Source: Tenodera sinensis
Taxonomy: Eukaryota > Arthropoda > Insecta > Mantodea > Mantidae
Reading direction: 5' to 3'
Length of the DNA stretch: 64,000 nt
Assembly (NCBI GenBank): GCA_030765045.1
Contig: CM060963.1
Location: 119,913,735 to 119,977,734, forward strand
Positions 43,071 through 53,173 of the stretch are shown here, piece after piece (positions within the stretch are counted from its first letter, which is position 1; each line of letters opens with the position of its first letter). A program made the position numbers and the translations under genes. Under the pieces are notes generated by a model. That model was not told the DNA's origin. It ran no database searches and saw only the letters and a list, made by a program, of their open reading frames with translations.

Positions 43071-45046
43071 TTATGTATGGCTCCTGTACTATTTCCCGAA
43101 TTGTTACTTCTGTTTTCCTGCATTAAATCGGGGTTACTTCCTACCATGTTTTTGACCGTGTTAATGGCCTCAACCATTTCTGCATTTTCGGGGGAATTTC
43201 GTCCATTAGAATACCTTTCTTCCTGTCTTGGTGACCTCGGTCTAAACTCATTATCTCCGTTTGTCCAATACCCATCATTTGAATTTCTACTATGTCCAAA
43301 ATAACGTCCCCGTCTACCTCGATCAAATCTATTTGTATTCATATAATTCACCCTTATATTTCTTCCCCTTAGATTACCATTTCTATTTTGGTGATGCCCT
43401 TCCTGGTTATATCTACCTTGATTTTCCCACCGGAATGATTCCATCCTTGGTACTGGTCCTTTATATCTTTCCCTAATCTCACTTCTATTCTGATAATACT
43501 GTGCCCCTTGCCCGAAAGAATTTACAGTTTCTTTTTCTTCATATTTATTTCCAAATGCGTGTTTTGGCTTATTGACTTCTAAGGCTGATAATAATTCGAT
43601 CATAGCTGCAATGCTATCGGGTCGGGCTATGATTAGGTAGTGTTGAAGTGTTTCCGGAAAATGTGGAGTAACTATATTTATTAGATCTTTTTCATCTAAG
43701 GGAGGGTCCAACATCTTCGATTTTCTTGCTATTCTCATAAAATAGTTGACCATCGATTCCTCCGATCTAGGATTAAATTTTCCATTGCTTAATTCAACTC
43801 TAATATTAGCCTGCCTACTAGCTCCCCAATATCTGGTTAAAAAGATGTTTCTAAAGGTCCTGTAATCATTATTGTTACCCATAGAAAGGCCTAGCCAATT
43901 AGCAGCATTACCCTTTAGGCATTTTCTTACTATCACCATCTTGTACTCCTCTGGTATACGTTTCACCGTGAAGTACTCTTGTAACCCTTCTAAAAAGGCT
44001 TTAGGATCATCTGAATCTTCATTTTCAAAAACTGGAGGTGTCATTTCATTTAAGACATGGTTAGGCCAATGTAAATTTGAATTGTCACCTATCCCTGAGC
44101 TATTTCCGAGATCAGAATGGGAATTACTGTTACCCCTATTTTGCATCGAAATGTCAGCTGATACACCTGGTATTGCCTCGTTTCTTGCAACTTCTTTACT
44201 AAGATTGTTGTGATTACATGCGTTTTCACTTAATTTCAAATTTTCTAAGGCCTCTTTTACCTGAGTAATTTCTGTTACTACTCCTTTTATTTGGTCTGTA
44301 ACATCCTCCAAATTTCTAGCCTGCCTTTCACTTTCTACATCAGATCTCTCTATTCTAACTTTACACCCCTGTAACTCTTCTCTAATTTCTTCCCTTTGTT
44401 TGTCTAATCTATATGTTACTTTTTCCCTTTCTTTATCTAATTTTTCACTCACTTGTTGACCTAATTTCTTTTCAGAATTCTTTACTTCTTGCCTTATTGT
44501 CTCTAATTCTCCCTTAACCTGTTCTCTATTTTCTTTTACTTCACTACTGACTTTATTAATTTCCTCCCTAACTTCTTCCCTAAAGGTTTCGAAAACTCTC
44601 CTCTGATTCTCCAATTGCATTCCCAATTCCTGTTGTCCCTTTTCTAATTTCTGTCCTAACTCTATACTAGTTTCGTCTATCTTACTCATCTTTTGACTTA
44701 ACTCTGTTCTTAATTCTTTACTATTTTCATCTATCTTTCTACTTAACTCTGTACTCATCTTTTTCATTATCGTTTGAAACATATTCTCTATTTCTGACAT
44801 AAATGCTGGCCTTTCTGAATTACTACTAAACATTTCTGAACTACCTCTAGGTGTTTCTCTAACGTTCTGATCTTCTACTTCTTGGCATATTCTGCTACCA
44901 ATTACATTCTGATTAAATTCTTCCATCCTACTTACACTTTTCTCAATTTCCGGACTGTCAAAACCTAAAAAATCTGTGTCACTGTCTTCCATTTCTAAGC
45001 TATTTACATGTGTTTTTCTACTCACCAAAATTTTCAATATTTTCAC
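43028..45046 (-). CDS. Gypsy gag polyprotein, intact, with long coiled coil
   Basis: 672 codons without a stop. Gag coats the RNA and builds the particle. From the N-terminus: an acidic start (a second Met gives MEDSDTDFLGFDSPEIEKS), and about residues 80-275 of Lys/Glu heptads (QKMSKIDETSIELGQKLEKG, VKGELETIRQEVKNSEKKLG) predicted to be a coiled coil. The gag core is at about 340-490 (DDPKAFLEGLQEYF, NAANWLGL, FRNIFLTRYWGASRQ, LIIARP). An Arg/Gly-rich tail (NRFDRGRRGRYFGHSRNS) follows. No CCHC zinc knuckle is visible; RNA binding may rest on the basic tail. The stop is at 43028. Confidence 0.92.
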   Translation of the reverse strand: MKILKILVSRKTHVNSLEMEDSDTDFLGFDSPEIEKSVSRMEEFNQNVIGSRICQEVEDQNVRETPRGSSEMFSSNSERPAFMSEIENMFQTIMKKMSTELSRKIDENSKELRTELSQKMSKIDETSIELGQKLEKGQQELGMQLENQRRVFETFREEVREEINKVSSEVKENREQVKGELETIRQEVKNSEKKLGQQVSEKLDKEREKVTYRLDKQREEIREELQGCKVRIERSDVESERQARNLEDVTDQIKGVVTEITQVKEALENLKLSENACNHNNLSKEVARNEAIPGVSADISMQNRGNSNSHSDLGNSSGIGDNSNLHWPNHVLNEMTPPVFENEDSDDPKAFLEGLQEYFTVKRIPEEYKMVIVRKCLKGNAANWLGLSMGNNNDYRTFRNIFLTRYWGASRQANIRVELSNGKFNPRSEESMVNYFMRIARKSKMLDPPLDEKDLINIVTPHFPETLQHYLIIARPDSIAAMIELLSALEVNKPKHAFGNKYEEKETVNSFGQGAQYYQNRSEIRERYKGPVPRMESFRWENQGRYNQEGHHQNRNGNLRGRNIRVNYMNTNRFDRGRRGRYFGHSRNSNDGYWTNGDNEFRPRSPRQEERYSNGRNSPENAEMVEAINTVKNMVGSNPDLMQENRSNNSGNSTGAIHKNQGNARPGQTRLQ
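43058..43064 (-). promoter_or_regulatory. Candidate -1 ribosomal frameshift site GGGAAAC
   Basis: In the gag frame the codons are cag gga aac, giving the consensus X XXY YYZ heptamer G GGA AAC about 30 bases before the gag stop. Slipping back one base gives GGG AAA CGC CAG ACC... and leads into the open protease frame. Position and frame fit programmed Gag-Pol expression. A downstream pairing ACCC (43052) with GGGT (43022) is possible but unproven. Confidence 0.75.
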
Positions 45047-45180
45047 TATTTCACTTTAACTGCACTTAAACTTGTTCACTACACGTTTCACAGATGTTGA
45101 CACGCTGGGCACCTTCTTGTCTGCTGGTTCGATGCTGATCTGGTCGTCTTGGGGGTTTGGTCCATTCTTTCGGCGCCACA

Positions 45181-45193
45181 CGTTGGGAAGCCA
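45181..45193 (-). other. Candidate primer-binding site
   Basis: Minus strand TGGCTTCCCAACG begins 3 bases after the 5' LTR, where the tRNA primer (ending ...CGTTGGGAAG plus CCA) would pair. A TGGCGCCGAAAG sequence about 17 bases further in is another candidate. Confidence 0.5.
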
Positions 45194-45196
45194 ATT

Positions 45197-45973
45197 TGAA
45201 GCTGTAAATCGTTGTGTGTCCTAGTTATTGGATCGCCATTTGAAGCTGAAGTCGTTGGTGACGTGATGTTGCCCTTCGATGTAGCTCGCCTCGGCTAGTT
45301 CTGCATAAGATCTCTTTATCTCGGGTTTGCGTAAGTGTAATGGACAACCCAAGAACAACTTTATATATTATTTATTTTAAATATTTTCGGGAGATATGCC
45401 GATTCTATATGTGTATGTAGAGGAATCGCCCTCACATCCACGCAGCGCGACCTCCCGTACTGGTCTCTGGTTGAGTACTGACCAGACGCTTCTCTCTTAC
45501 CCACGCTAAGAAAACCGTTCGCTCCATTTGAATGTCATGACGTCATCCAAGAAAGCCTCGTATCCAAAATGCTATTTCCTTTTCCCGCAATTTAGAAATG
45601 TCCCTTTCTATTATAACATGTTCTTTTATGAATTTCAAATATATAATTACCTTTTTAGGATTAAACGATGTTTACTTTATATTTTATTAAATATCTCGCG
45701 CGACTTTTAAGGTTTGTAGAACTGACTTTCGAACGTGTATTTAAACTATGTGGTATGACGTCATGACTCGTTAATTTCAAACCAATAATGCGTTTATTCT
45801 ACAAATTTAACGACTATTATTTACTCATATCTTGCTCACCTTACAACACTTCCTGCTATATTATCTATTTATGTTATTACTCAATATTTATCGCAAATCT
45901 CATATCCGGCAATTAAATTAAAACGTGTCTTTTTCAAAAGCCCATTCGATCGGAAATCTAAATTTCGGTATCA
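45197..45973 (-). repeat. 5' LTR (minus-strand sense)
   Basis: 777 bases, matching the LTR at 39860-40636 end to end by eye. In minus-strand sense it starts TGATACCG and ends CAGCTTCA. It is followed by the ttgt target duplication. Confidence 0.95.
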
Positions 45974-45977
45974 TTGT

Positions 45978-46505
45978 CTTTGATCTGCTCCCCCTGGATT
46001 TAGAAATAAGGTGGCGAGGGTCCCAGTATTGGTTGCGAAAAGGAAATTCAATTAGGGCATCACAACTCTTGGGGAAAGAGAGGAAGACAAATTAGATTTT
46101 CAGGAAAATATCTTAGACATAGGGGAATCCTAATAGGAGGGAAAGGATACTGGTAGAAGAGTGTTTTCATTTTTCCCATGTGTATGGGAGCAATGCCTTT
46201 TAAGGTTTTTAATGCCATCTGCAGGTTTTATATACTATGCAACAGGTCACAGCCCATACAGGGGCTACCTTTTTAGATTTGGCCAATCCAAAAATTTGAC
46301 ATGTAAATGTGGAGCTTTAGACTCACCAGAACATTCCTTATGGGAATGTCCGATCCAATGGGCTTATAATGCAGAAATGCATTGGTTACTAGCAAAACAG
46401 CAAATGTATAATCTTGTAAGGCAGAGGTACCTGTTTGAAGTGATTAACAAATTAGCAGATAGAATTTCCACATCAAAATGCTTGGAATTTGTAAATAGAT
46501 AGTTT
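45978..46505 (+). pseudogene. R1-like LINE C-terminus, part 2
   Basis: Resumes the R1-like frame after the LTR element: FDLLPLDLEIRWRGSQYWLR then KGNSIRASQLLGKE. A shifted frame (46161-46502) gives FLMPSAGFIYYATGHSPYRG, YLFRFGQSKNLTCKCGALDS and PEHSLWECPIQW, the C-terminal Cys-rich knuckle (C-C...H...C) of R1 elements, ending at 46502. At least two shifts. Together with 39697-39859 this is the 3' end of one R1-like element. Confidence 0.85.
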
Positions 46506-46842
46506 ACATTTTTGCATGTAATTATGTTGTTAAATTTATCAAAGTTAATTTTGTTAAAGAAATTGTTTGCTTTTATTTTAACAAATTGTAATATATATTG
46601 TTAAATTTGTTAAAGTTAATTTTGTTAACGAAATTGTGATACTCTTCTGTAACTGTTATAAATTGCAATACTGACATATTGAAGATAATAAAGAAGTCCA
46701 AAGGGTCCAGTATGTATAATAGAGGCTGGACTTAATGGATATATAATTTAATTTGTCCTTTGATGTGTTTGGCACTATTTCCATCATCTACTAATTGGGC
46801 CCTATGCCAACATTTTGACATGTTCTATACACTGCTAAGCAT
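46506..46842. other. LINE 3' UTR-like and spacer DNA
   Basis: 46510-46640 contains two near copies of gttaaattt..caaagttaattttgtta. This fits an R1-like 3' UTR. No gene. Confidence 0.45.
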
Positions 46843-47020
46843 GACTGTTTTCAAGGAGGGGGCGCATGTTGGAAGTTTGCAATAAAACAATATTAATTCA
46901 TTATTCTTATTCTGTTGTTAAAAGTTATAGTATTTGTTGCAGACAACTGTATTAATTTGTGCTAAATAAAACATGGTTTTTACATCAAAATTAAAACAAT
47001 AGTCTAATAGCCAACAACAC
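46843..47020 (+). repeat. G-rich-end dispersed repeat, copy 2
   Basis: Plus-strand match to the minus strand of 23360-23613: ctgttttcaaggagggggcg, gcatgttggaagtttgcaat, ttattctgttg..aaaa..ttatagtatttgtt and aattaaaacaatagtct all recur in order. The far (C-rich) end is missing. Confidence 0.75.
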
Positions 47021-47395
47021 TGGCCTGTGAAGATTTTGCAGCACAGAATATTTTACATCATAATGGTCAATTCAGATGCTGTGATTTAGAAAATAATAAT
47101 AGTTTTTGTGTATCATGTACAGATTTAGAACAGTTGTGGTTCAACATAAAATTGAAAGTTTGGTACAATGGAAATAACATCACTGCATATTCAACTTACA
47201 GCATGGTTCATTAAAATGTGCAAACATGCTAAATCATTGTACTGTACCAACCTCTATCTCTGTTAAGAGGTAATGTTGAACCTATCTTATAAACATTTAT
47301 TGTGCAATACGTAAATAGGAACCTATCTTTGAATCTGCAGTCCAGTTTTAAACTCCTTCTCAGCTGGTCTCTTTTGAAGCCATGTTGTGTTGTGA
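47021..47395. other. No gene recognised
   Basis: AT-rich DNA before the uncharacterised family member. Confidence 0.5.
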
Positions 47396-48816
47396 ATGTT
47401 ATGTAAAAAACCTGGCAAGCTCGAGTGGGGCTGTGTGAACAATCCTAACAATTTCTGTTATGTCTGTAGTTGTTATGTGATAAAGCAACAGAAAAGAAAC
47501 ATTACCACATTTATCAAGAGTTTATATCTGGCCTATTTTAAAATGAAGTTAGGAGGTCAAGACAAGAATTTTGCTCCTCATATTGTGTGTAAAAGTTGTG
47601 TAGAAAATCTAAGATGGTACAATGGTACAAGGGAATTCATTCTTCTATGCCCTTTGGTGTTACTATGGTATGAGGCGAATCATATTAAGGACTGTTATTT
47701 TTATCTGTGTAATATATCTGGATTCTATAGAAAAATCAAGGTGGGCATTAAATATCCAAACTTATCAGCAATTAGACCTGTGCTCCATGGACTGATGTTT
47801 CTGTTCCATCACCAATTACCGTATTGCCAGAAAGTAGTACTGATACTTCAAGTGCTGAAAATGAAATAAATTGGTCCCCAGGCTTAAAAAATAACAATTG
47901 TTATTGCTATTGGTACAGACATCGAGAAAAAGAGTTCAACAAATATGTAAAAGGAGAACTAGTGTATTGTTGTAATATCCCTAACTTGATAAGTTGTCTT
48001 GGAACAGCTTACAAAGCAAAAGATTGGCGTCAGTTTATTGACTTGAGCAGGAGAATTCTAAAACGTGTTCTGCTACACAACAGCAATATGTTTGCTTCAG
48101 TTCCAATAGGTCACTCTACATCCCTTAAAGAAACGTACAAAAATTTGTACACTGTCCTGGAAAAAGTTAAATATAATGAACACAAGCAGTTCATGTGCTG
48201 TGATCTTAAGGTGTGCAGTATTTTACTGGGCCAACAAGCAAGGCACAAAAAATGTCTGTGCTTTTGTGTGAATAGGACTCCAGAGCCAGAGAAAGACACT
48301 GGAGTGAAACTAAATTGGCCAAAAAGAAAAGATTTAGTGCCAGGGACAAAAAATGTAATAAATCGCCCTCTGATTGACCAACAGAAGATTTTGCTATACA
48401 TGATGCATATCAAATTAGGGATAATGAAGAAATTTGTCAAAGCTTTGGACAAAAGTGGTTGTTTCTAATATCTTATTCAGAAATTTCCAATATTGTCTGA
48501 ATCAAAAGTGAAAGAAAGCATTTTTAATGGTCCACAGATTTGCAAACTCATGAAGGATGTTCATTTCAGAACTATCATGACAGACATAGAAAGGTTCAAG
48601 CTTGGGACACATTCAGTGAAGTTATAAACAAGTTTTTGGTTAATGTTAAAGATGAGCAATATGAAAGCAATGTTAAAACCATGCTCGAAAGTTAAAGGCA
48701 CTTGGATGCAGCATGAACTTAAAATTGTATTTTCTGTATTCGTCAGGACCACAAATGCAGGTCAACTCAGCATTCGTTTTCTGCAAAGCAGAGGAGAAAA
48801 TAACATCACAAGGTAT
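47396..48816 (+). pseudogene. Uncharacterised arthropod-wide protein family member, broken
   Basis: Plus strand. An N-terminal segment with paired cysteines (NNPNNFCYVCSCYVIKQQKR, then FAPHIVCKSCVENLRWYNG) and DCYFYLCNISGFYRK-like text is followed by a shifted frame with WYRHREKEFNKYVKGELVYC, DWRQFIDLSRRILKRVLLHN, SVPIGHSTSLKETYKNLYTV and HKQFMCCDLKVCSILLGQQ. A third has ILSESKVKESIFNGPQICK. I recognise this order from uncharacterised proteins repeated many times in arthropod genomes. A transposon origin is likely but the function is unknown. At least three breaks, and a repeat inserted at 48817 ends it. Confidence 0.7.
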
Positions 48817-49103
48817 TATTATTTATTTATGCCAACAAACTTACTGTTGGTGTTTTTAAACACACAAGCCGTGTGTGGGATATAAAGTACTTGCAATAGT
48901 AAGTCACCATTGGGGTAATTGTTTCTGATGTGAGACTGCCTTTGTGGTTTACCAGGAGAAATACGAACTGGCTTGAGAATTTAATGTCATTCTGGCAGTT
49001 TGTCACAATAGCTCAGTGGTAGAGCGTCCGCCCGGCAAGCGGAAGGTCTGTGGTTCAAATCCCAGTTGTGGCATTGAATTTTTAAGTTCCGGTTCTACCT
49101 CTT
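48817..49103 (+). repeat. tRNA-bearing repeat family, copy 4, with a perfect 12-base target duplication
   Basis: 287 bases flanked by atcacaaggtat at 48805-48816 and 49104-49115. Starts tattatttatttatgccaac, with end block gtttttaaacacacaagcc, body tataaagtacttgcaatag, gatgtgagactgcctttgtg, tRNA-like unit 49002-49072, then attgaatttttaagttccgg and a ctacctctt end. It cuts the uncharacterised family member. Closely resembles copy 2, which lacks part of the body. Confidence 0.92.
49002..49072 (+). tRNA. tRNA-like unit inside the repeat (copy 4)
   Basis: 71 bases: acceptor GTCACAA/TTGTGGC, D arm GCTC..GAGC, anticodon loop CCGGCAA (nominal GGC, position 33 is C), T arm with B box GGTTCAAATCC, discriminator A. 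One base of the anticodon separates it from copy 2. Pol III boxes intact; a functional cellular tRNA is unlikely. Confidence 0.6.
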
Positions 49104-49115
49104 ATCACAAGGTAT

Positions 49116-49345
49116 GTTTGAAATTTTCCAGTTTAGTGTATATTCTTGCATCTATGGAAGTGAGATTGTTTCTTTGTTTCAATGATTTCACATAAATTAA
49201 ATTGTGCTTAAAAGCTAGAAAGAAACTCTAGTATTAGTATTACGTATTTCCTTTCAGCATGGCAAGAAAGCAATGGAAAGCAGATTTGAATTCTGCATAC
49301 CAAAATTAGGTTTAGAGTGCTGATTAATCTCATGCCGCAGAAAAA
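49116..49345. other. Flank of the repeat, no gene recognised
   Basis: AT-rich. It could hold more of the broken family member, but no motif is readable. Confidence 0.4.
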
Positions 49346-49445
49346 TAGTTTAAATTTGCAGGCCAGTGTAATTTACCGCACATTAAATTCACTCATTTCC
49401 AAGGAGGGCTATGCCCCCCCCTTGCCCCTCTTTTGTTATGTCCAT
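49346..49445 (+). repeat. G-rich-end dispersed repeat, copy 3 (C-rich end only)
   Basis: cagtgtaatttaccgcacat and tttccaaggagggc followed by a C-run and ttgcccctc match, in order, the minus strand of the left end of 23360-23613. Only the terminal 90 or so bases are recognisable. Confidence 0.55.
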
Positions 49446-49699
49446 GCTGTTATGCCTTTCCTACTAACTATTCAAGTTCCAGCTATGATTCATTCATTGG
49501 AAGCCTATTCAAGGAATTGGAGTAGTGCAGTAAATACTTTTCTGTCCTCTCACTGTGTACATAATTTTCAAATCAATGGTAAGGTAAGCTGTAAAAACTT
49601 TTCTCTCCAGTTAATTCTCATATTTGGACAAATGTTTCCTTACCAAGTATCTATATTTTTCTTATGTATAACATATATGATACAGTAAGCATCTTTCAT
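49446..49699. other. No gene recognised
   Basis: Mixed sequence; one chance frame crosses it. Confidence 0.4.
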
Positions 49700-49922
49700 T
49701 TATTAGTTTCATGGATAAATGAAGCTTATTATGCAAAAGTAGTGAGCACAAGTTAATGTCATGGATAAATGAAACATATTATATAAAAGTAGTGAGTATA
49801 AGTTAATGTCATGGATAAATAAAACCTACTATGCATTAAAACTTTTATACAAATGTAGTGAGTACAAGTTATCCTGGGTAAGTGAAACCTATTATACAAA
49901 TGTAGTGGGTATAAGATAATAC
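49700..49922. repeat. Minisatellite, left part
   Basis: About four diverged direct units of roughly 50 bases: tcatggataaatgaaacct, attatacaaa.gtagtgagta and aagttaatg. The array continues after a solo LTR at 50505. Confidence 0.85.
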
Positions 49923-50504
49923 TGTGACATTGGTCGTACAACAATGTATGGATGAGAAGGAGGCAGTGGTGGCCTTGGATATGGGGAGTGATTGTGTATG
50001 TACCTGACCATAATAATGGCAGTAAAACACAAAAGGAAGGAGTCAAGAGCCTTCTCCAATTCTCGCTGAGTCATTGCACATATGTGTATGAAGGGTTCTC
50101 GAAAGGTCACATGACATCAGCTCCAGTATAAATAGGACCACACAGACAGCCCAAGCAGTTAGTTCAGTAGCATTTAGTTATGAGTGAGTTGTTGTTTAAT
50201 TGTGTAAGTTGTCATGTGCAGTAGTTTTTAGTTAAGAGAGTGAGTAGGCAAACCTGTCAGTGAGTACATATGTGTCATTGAGTGATTGTATCATAGTAGT
50301 CAAGAAATAAGAGACAGTGAAAGTGGAGAAAGACATTGAAAGACTGAGAAAGATTATCAGAAGAACAATTGTGAATTGTAATAGCAGAGAACACTATAAA
50401 CTGTGTTAGCAACAAGAAGGAAATTGTGCATTTGTAGAAAAATTTAAAGGACAATAAAGTGATATAAAAGTAACTGGATTTTGCATCTTGCTGATTTTGT
50501 TACA
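49923..50504 (+). mobile_element. Solo LTR inside the minisatellite
   Basis: 582 bases bounded by TGTGACA and TGTTACA (TG...CA). Internal promoter signals are in the right order: TATA box tataaata (50127-50134), a tcagt initiator (50164-50168) and polyadenylation signal aataaa (50453-50458). No coding region, so this is an LTR left after recombination between the two ends of a retrotransposon. A clear target duplication was not found, possibly because the target is repetitive. Family unassigned. Confidence 0.75.
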
Positions 50505-50670
50505 GTATGAATAAATGAAACCTGTTATACAAAAGTAGTGAGTACAAATTAATCTCATGGATAAATAAAACCTATTATACAAAAGTAGTGAGTACAAATT
50601 AATGTCATAGATAAATGATACCTATTATGCAAATGTAGTGGGTATTAGTTAATGTCATGATAAATCAAAC
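50505..50670. repeat. Minisatellite, right part
   Basis: Three more units of the same roughly 50-base repeat (ataaatgaaacctgttatac, aaaagtagtgagtacaaatt). Confidence 0.85.
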
Positions 50671-50998
50671 CATAGGAAAGTGTTTTAATTTCAAGAAAGT
50701 CAAGTCAAGAGTAATGTTTAACCTTTTGGACCTTATGATTTTAATTGCCTCTTTAATTTTCCATAATTTTTATTTTCAAATTGTGATGTGGCAAAATAGT
50801 TCACATCCAAAACTTATTATGCCCTCTGGATTCCCAACAGGATGATTAAAGCATCAATTAGATGTTATTTCATAATGTTTATACTATTTATTTCAAATAA
50901 TTGCATTTGCATTACAATATTTTGATATGATTTTAAAATATAGAAAGATCATCACAGTTGCTGATAGTTCATTGTTAAGTGAAAAAGGTTTCAAAAAC
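50671..50998 (-). other. Probable 3' UTR and downstream flank of the dehydrogenase gene
   Basis: AT-rich. The minus strand has AATAAA (50887-50892) about 110 bases after the stop codon of the dehydrogenase gene, a reasonable polyadenylation signal. Confidence 0.5.
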
Positions 50999-51130
50999 TC
51001 ATTCTGGTAAATGTGTATTTACCCAGACACTCAGTTTGAAGTATAGTTCCATTGGTTGATAACGTGGATGTGGATATTTATGCTCAAGTGCAAGTGTAAG
51101 AGCTTGTAAAACTGGCTCTTTGTCTGTTGT
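50999..51130 (-). CDS. Last coding exon of a short-chain dehydrogenase (BDH1/retinol dehydrogenase type)
   Basis: Minus strand. An acceptor (ttctactgttacag) at 51131-51132 opens 43 codons and a TGA: TTDKEPVLQALTLALEHKYP then HPRYQPMELYFKLSVWVNTH and LPE. The D..PV..AL..AL....P..RY.PM..Y..L....THLP pattern is the C-terminal end of SDR9C-type enzymes, closest in style to mitochondrial D-beta-hydroxybutyrate dehydrogenase, which oxidises ketone bodies with NAD. Entry phase 0 matches the exit phase of the exon at 54576-54718. The active site lies in upstream exons not seen here, so the substrate is inferred. Confidence 0.85.
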   Translation of the reverse strand, partial: TTDKEPVLQALTLALEHKYPHPRYQPMELYFKLSVWVNTHLPE

Positions 51131-51689
51131 CTGTAACAGTAGAACAATGAGTATTAGTGACATTATATATGTTAAAAGTTTTACATTAAAAAGTCTGTGT
51201 TAAAAAGAAAAGCCTGGTTTTTGAGCTTGAAAACCATATATCATGCATGGCAGACAGGTGCCTGCATTAACCTATTACAATAAATGTTTCCTTAAAAAAT
51301 TAAAAAAGTGACAAATTACTGATTTTGAACTTAGAAAAAATGAAGAGACAGTTAATATTTTTTAACTTTACTTTTTGCAATGCTAAGTGGTTAGTTTAGG
51401 AAAAATAGTTTGTCAATGCATGCATGAAATTTGGTTAAGAATGTGAAAATTTGGTTCTTTGCATTTTTATTATATTTATAATTTGTGTTTTCATGCTACA
51501 AATTAATATTTAATTGGTCCTGTAAAGCACTGCATTGAACTTGAAACCGAAATTATAATGTCAATATATATATTTGATAATGGAAAGAAACAAAAGGAGA
51601 TTCTAGTCAATAGTTAAGGGGAAGACGTAATAAAGCTGAATAAGTTAAAGTCTCAAGAATGGAAGCCTAGGCAGATTTAAATGAGTGAT

Positions 51690-52130
51690 AAGGTTACAAT
51701 TGTTGTTTGTACTCAGCCTTAGTTATTCAGCGGGCTGATTCCTATCTTACCATGACGTGCTCTAAAGTTAGCCAATGGAAATCGCTTCCTTCATGTTGCT
51801 CGCGCAAAAACAAATGCAACGCAACACACACTCGTCTTGAATCGAGTCGAGATAATGCACGTGCAACTTGGGAGTTGTACGTAAGCTAGCACGTATACAT
51901 AATTCGGCGGTTGCTAAAGGGTGACAAAGTTAAAGCGTTGTAACGTTGTAGTTGAAGTTACAAAGTTACATTCTATTTAAATATCGTCGGCAGTTCTCTA
52001 CAAATCTGGAAATTTACAAATAAAGTGATATGTTGGTTGATTCTTCGTTTGGTTCCATTCCTACCATAACTCACGCATACCCTGCAGATTAGGACCTCTT
52101 GCTAGAGCTAGTCCGGACACCAAACACGAG
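51690..52130 (+). mobile_element. Possible solo LTR or promoter-like repeat
   Basis: A CpG-richer island in AT-rich DNA with a tatttaaata box (51975), a ggcagttctc initiator-like motif (about 51990), an aataaa (52018) and tggttccattcc further on. The order resembles an LTR, but no clean ends or target duplication could be set. Confidence 0.3.
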
Positions 52131-53173
52131 ATCTTATAGGTCTTAAAGGCGACGTCTTCGAAGGAGAGGAGCGTTTGCGTCAAACTTTAAACTCATTTTT
52201 TCTCAATTTATTTTTTTCAGCATTTTTTCCTGTTCAAAAGGCTTGTTGGATTGCAGTTTATAAATTTATAATCTTGAAATCTTCAGGAGAGCTTCAGGAA
52301 TCAGATTTTAAAATGTTTGTGCACCAATTAAAAAATTAAATGGTTCAGTTTAATAAAAAGAAAAATGTAAAGTTATTGACAGTGAAGCAATATAACTTAA
52401 AAAAATACAGAATTACAAAAGATAAGTGAAGTTTTAGTAACTAATATTTACAAATATTTTGTAGTTCAGTTTAAATTAATTATTTTCCATAAGTCACATT
52501 GAAAATGTTGAGAAATTCAATAACATATGTATGAAAAACGTTTTTCTCTTTAACTAATTAAAATTTTTAAAAATTCCTGCATAATAGGTGCTGTATGTTT
52601 GTATAAAGCTCAAATTAAACCTTTGGGAGCAATGCAATAAATTGTAGGGTGTAAGGAGTATTGTTAATTGTGATCATTCTGGAAACATTATTCTGACTGT
52701 ATACATATTTTAAATGTTATTTTTTGTTATTTATCATTCAGAAACATATTGATTTATGCATATTTTAAATTTTACATACTCCCCAACAACTTATCGCATA
52801 TCCCAGGTTGAACATGTCTGCCTTAGATGATCCCAGAATACTTAAAAAAAGGCCTGGGCCCTAACAGCCGAGTTGTTGATGGGCCCTTAAACATTACACA
52901 CTCACTCTTTGAAGGAAAGGTCAGTTATTCTCCTGCTTACCACTGGTGTAATAATGTCAGCAAACATTATATTAATTAGTATATATTTGATCCCCTTGGG
53001 AATGCTACAAAAGTACATTGTTCACATTTATAAGCAGCATGAAGACTAGCTTCAGAGAATAGAATCATAGAAGCAGTTATGTTCAGAACAGTGTATACAG
53101 ACTGGCTACTGTAAAACACATTTAAAGAATTTAAATAAAGGCCTCTTGTAACTCCAGAGGCAGTAGTAAGTGT

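Larger units (their letters stand above)
39860..45973 (-). mobile_element. Gypsy-type (Ty3-like) LTR retrotransposon, young but pol-defective
   Basis: 6114 bases with two 777-base LTRs (39860-40636 and 45197-45973) that look identical on direct reading. They start TG and end CA and are flanked by a 4-base target duplication ttgt (39856-39859 and 45974-45977). Genes run on the minus strand: gag, protease, a stub of RT, then the integrase C-terminus. A large internal deletion removes most of RT, RNase H and the integrase core. It interrupts an R1-like LINE. Identical LTRs imply recent insertion, so it was probably mobilised by enzymes from a complete relative. No env gene. Confidence 0.93.

Noticed and set aside
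43872..44213. Plus-strand frames over the gypsy gag
   Set aside because: Shadows of the gag gene on the other strand.
49923..50504. Target duplication for the solo LTR
   Set aside because: Flanks read ataatac and gtatgaa, which do not match; the duplication is either lost or hidden in the minisatellite.
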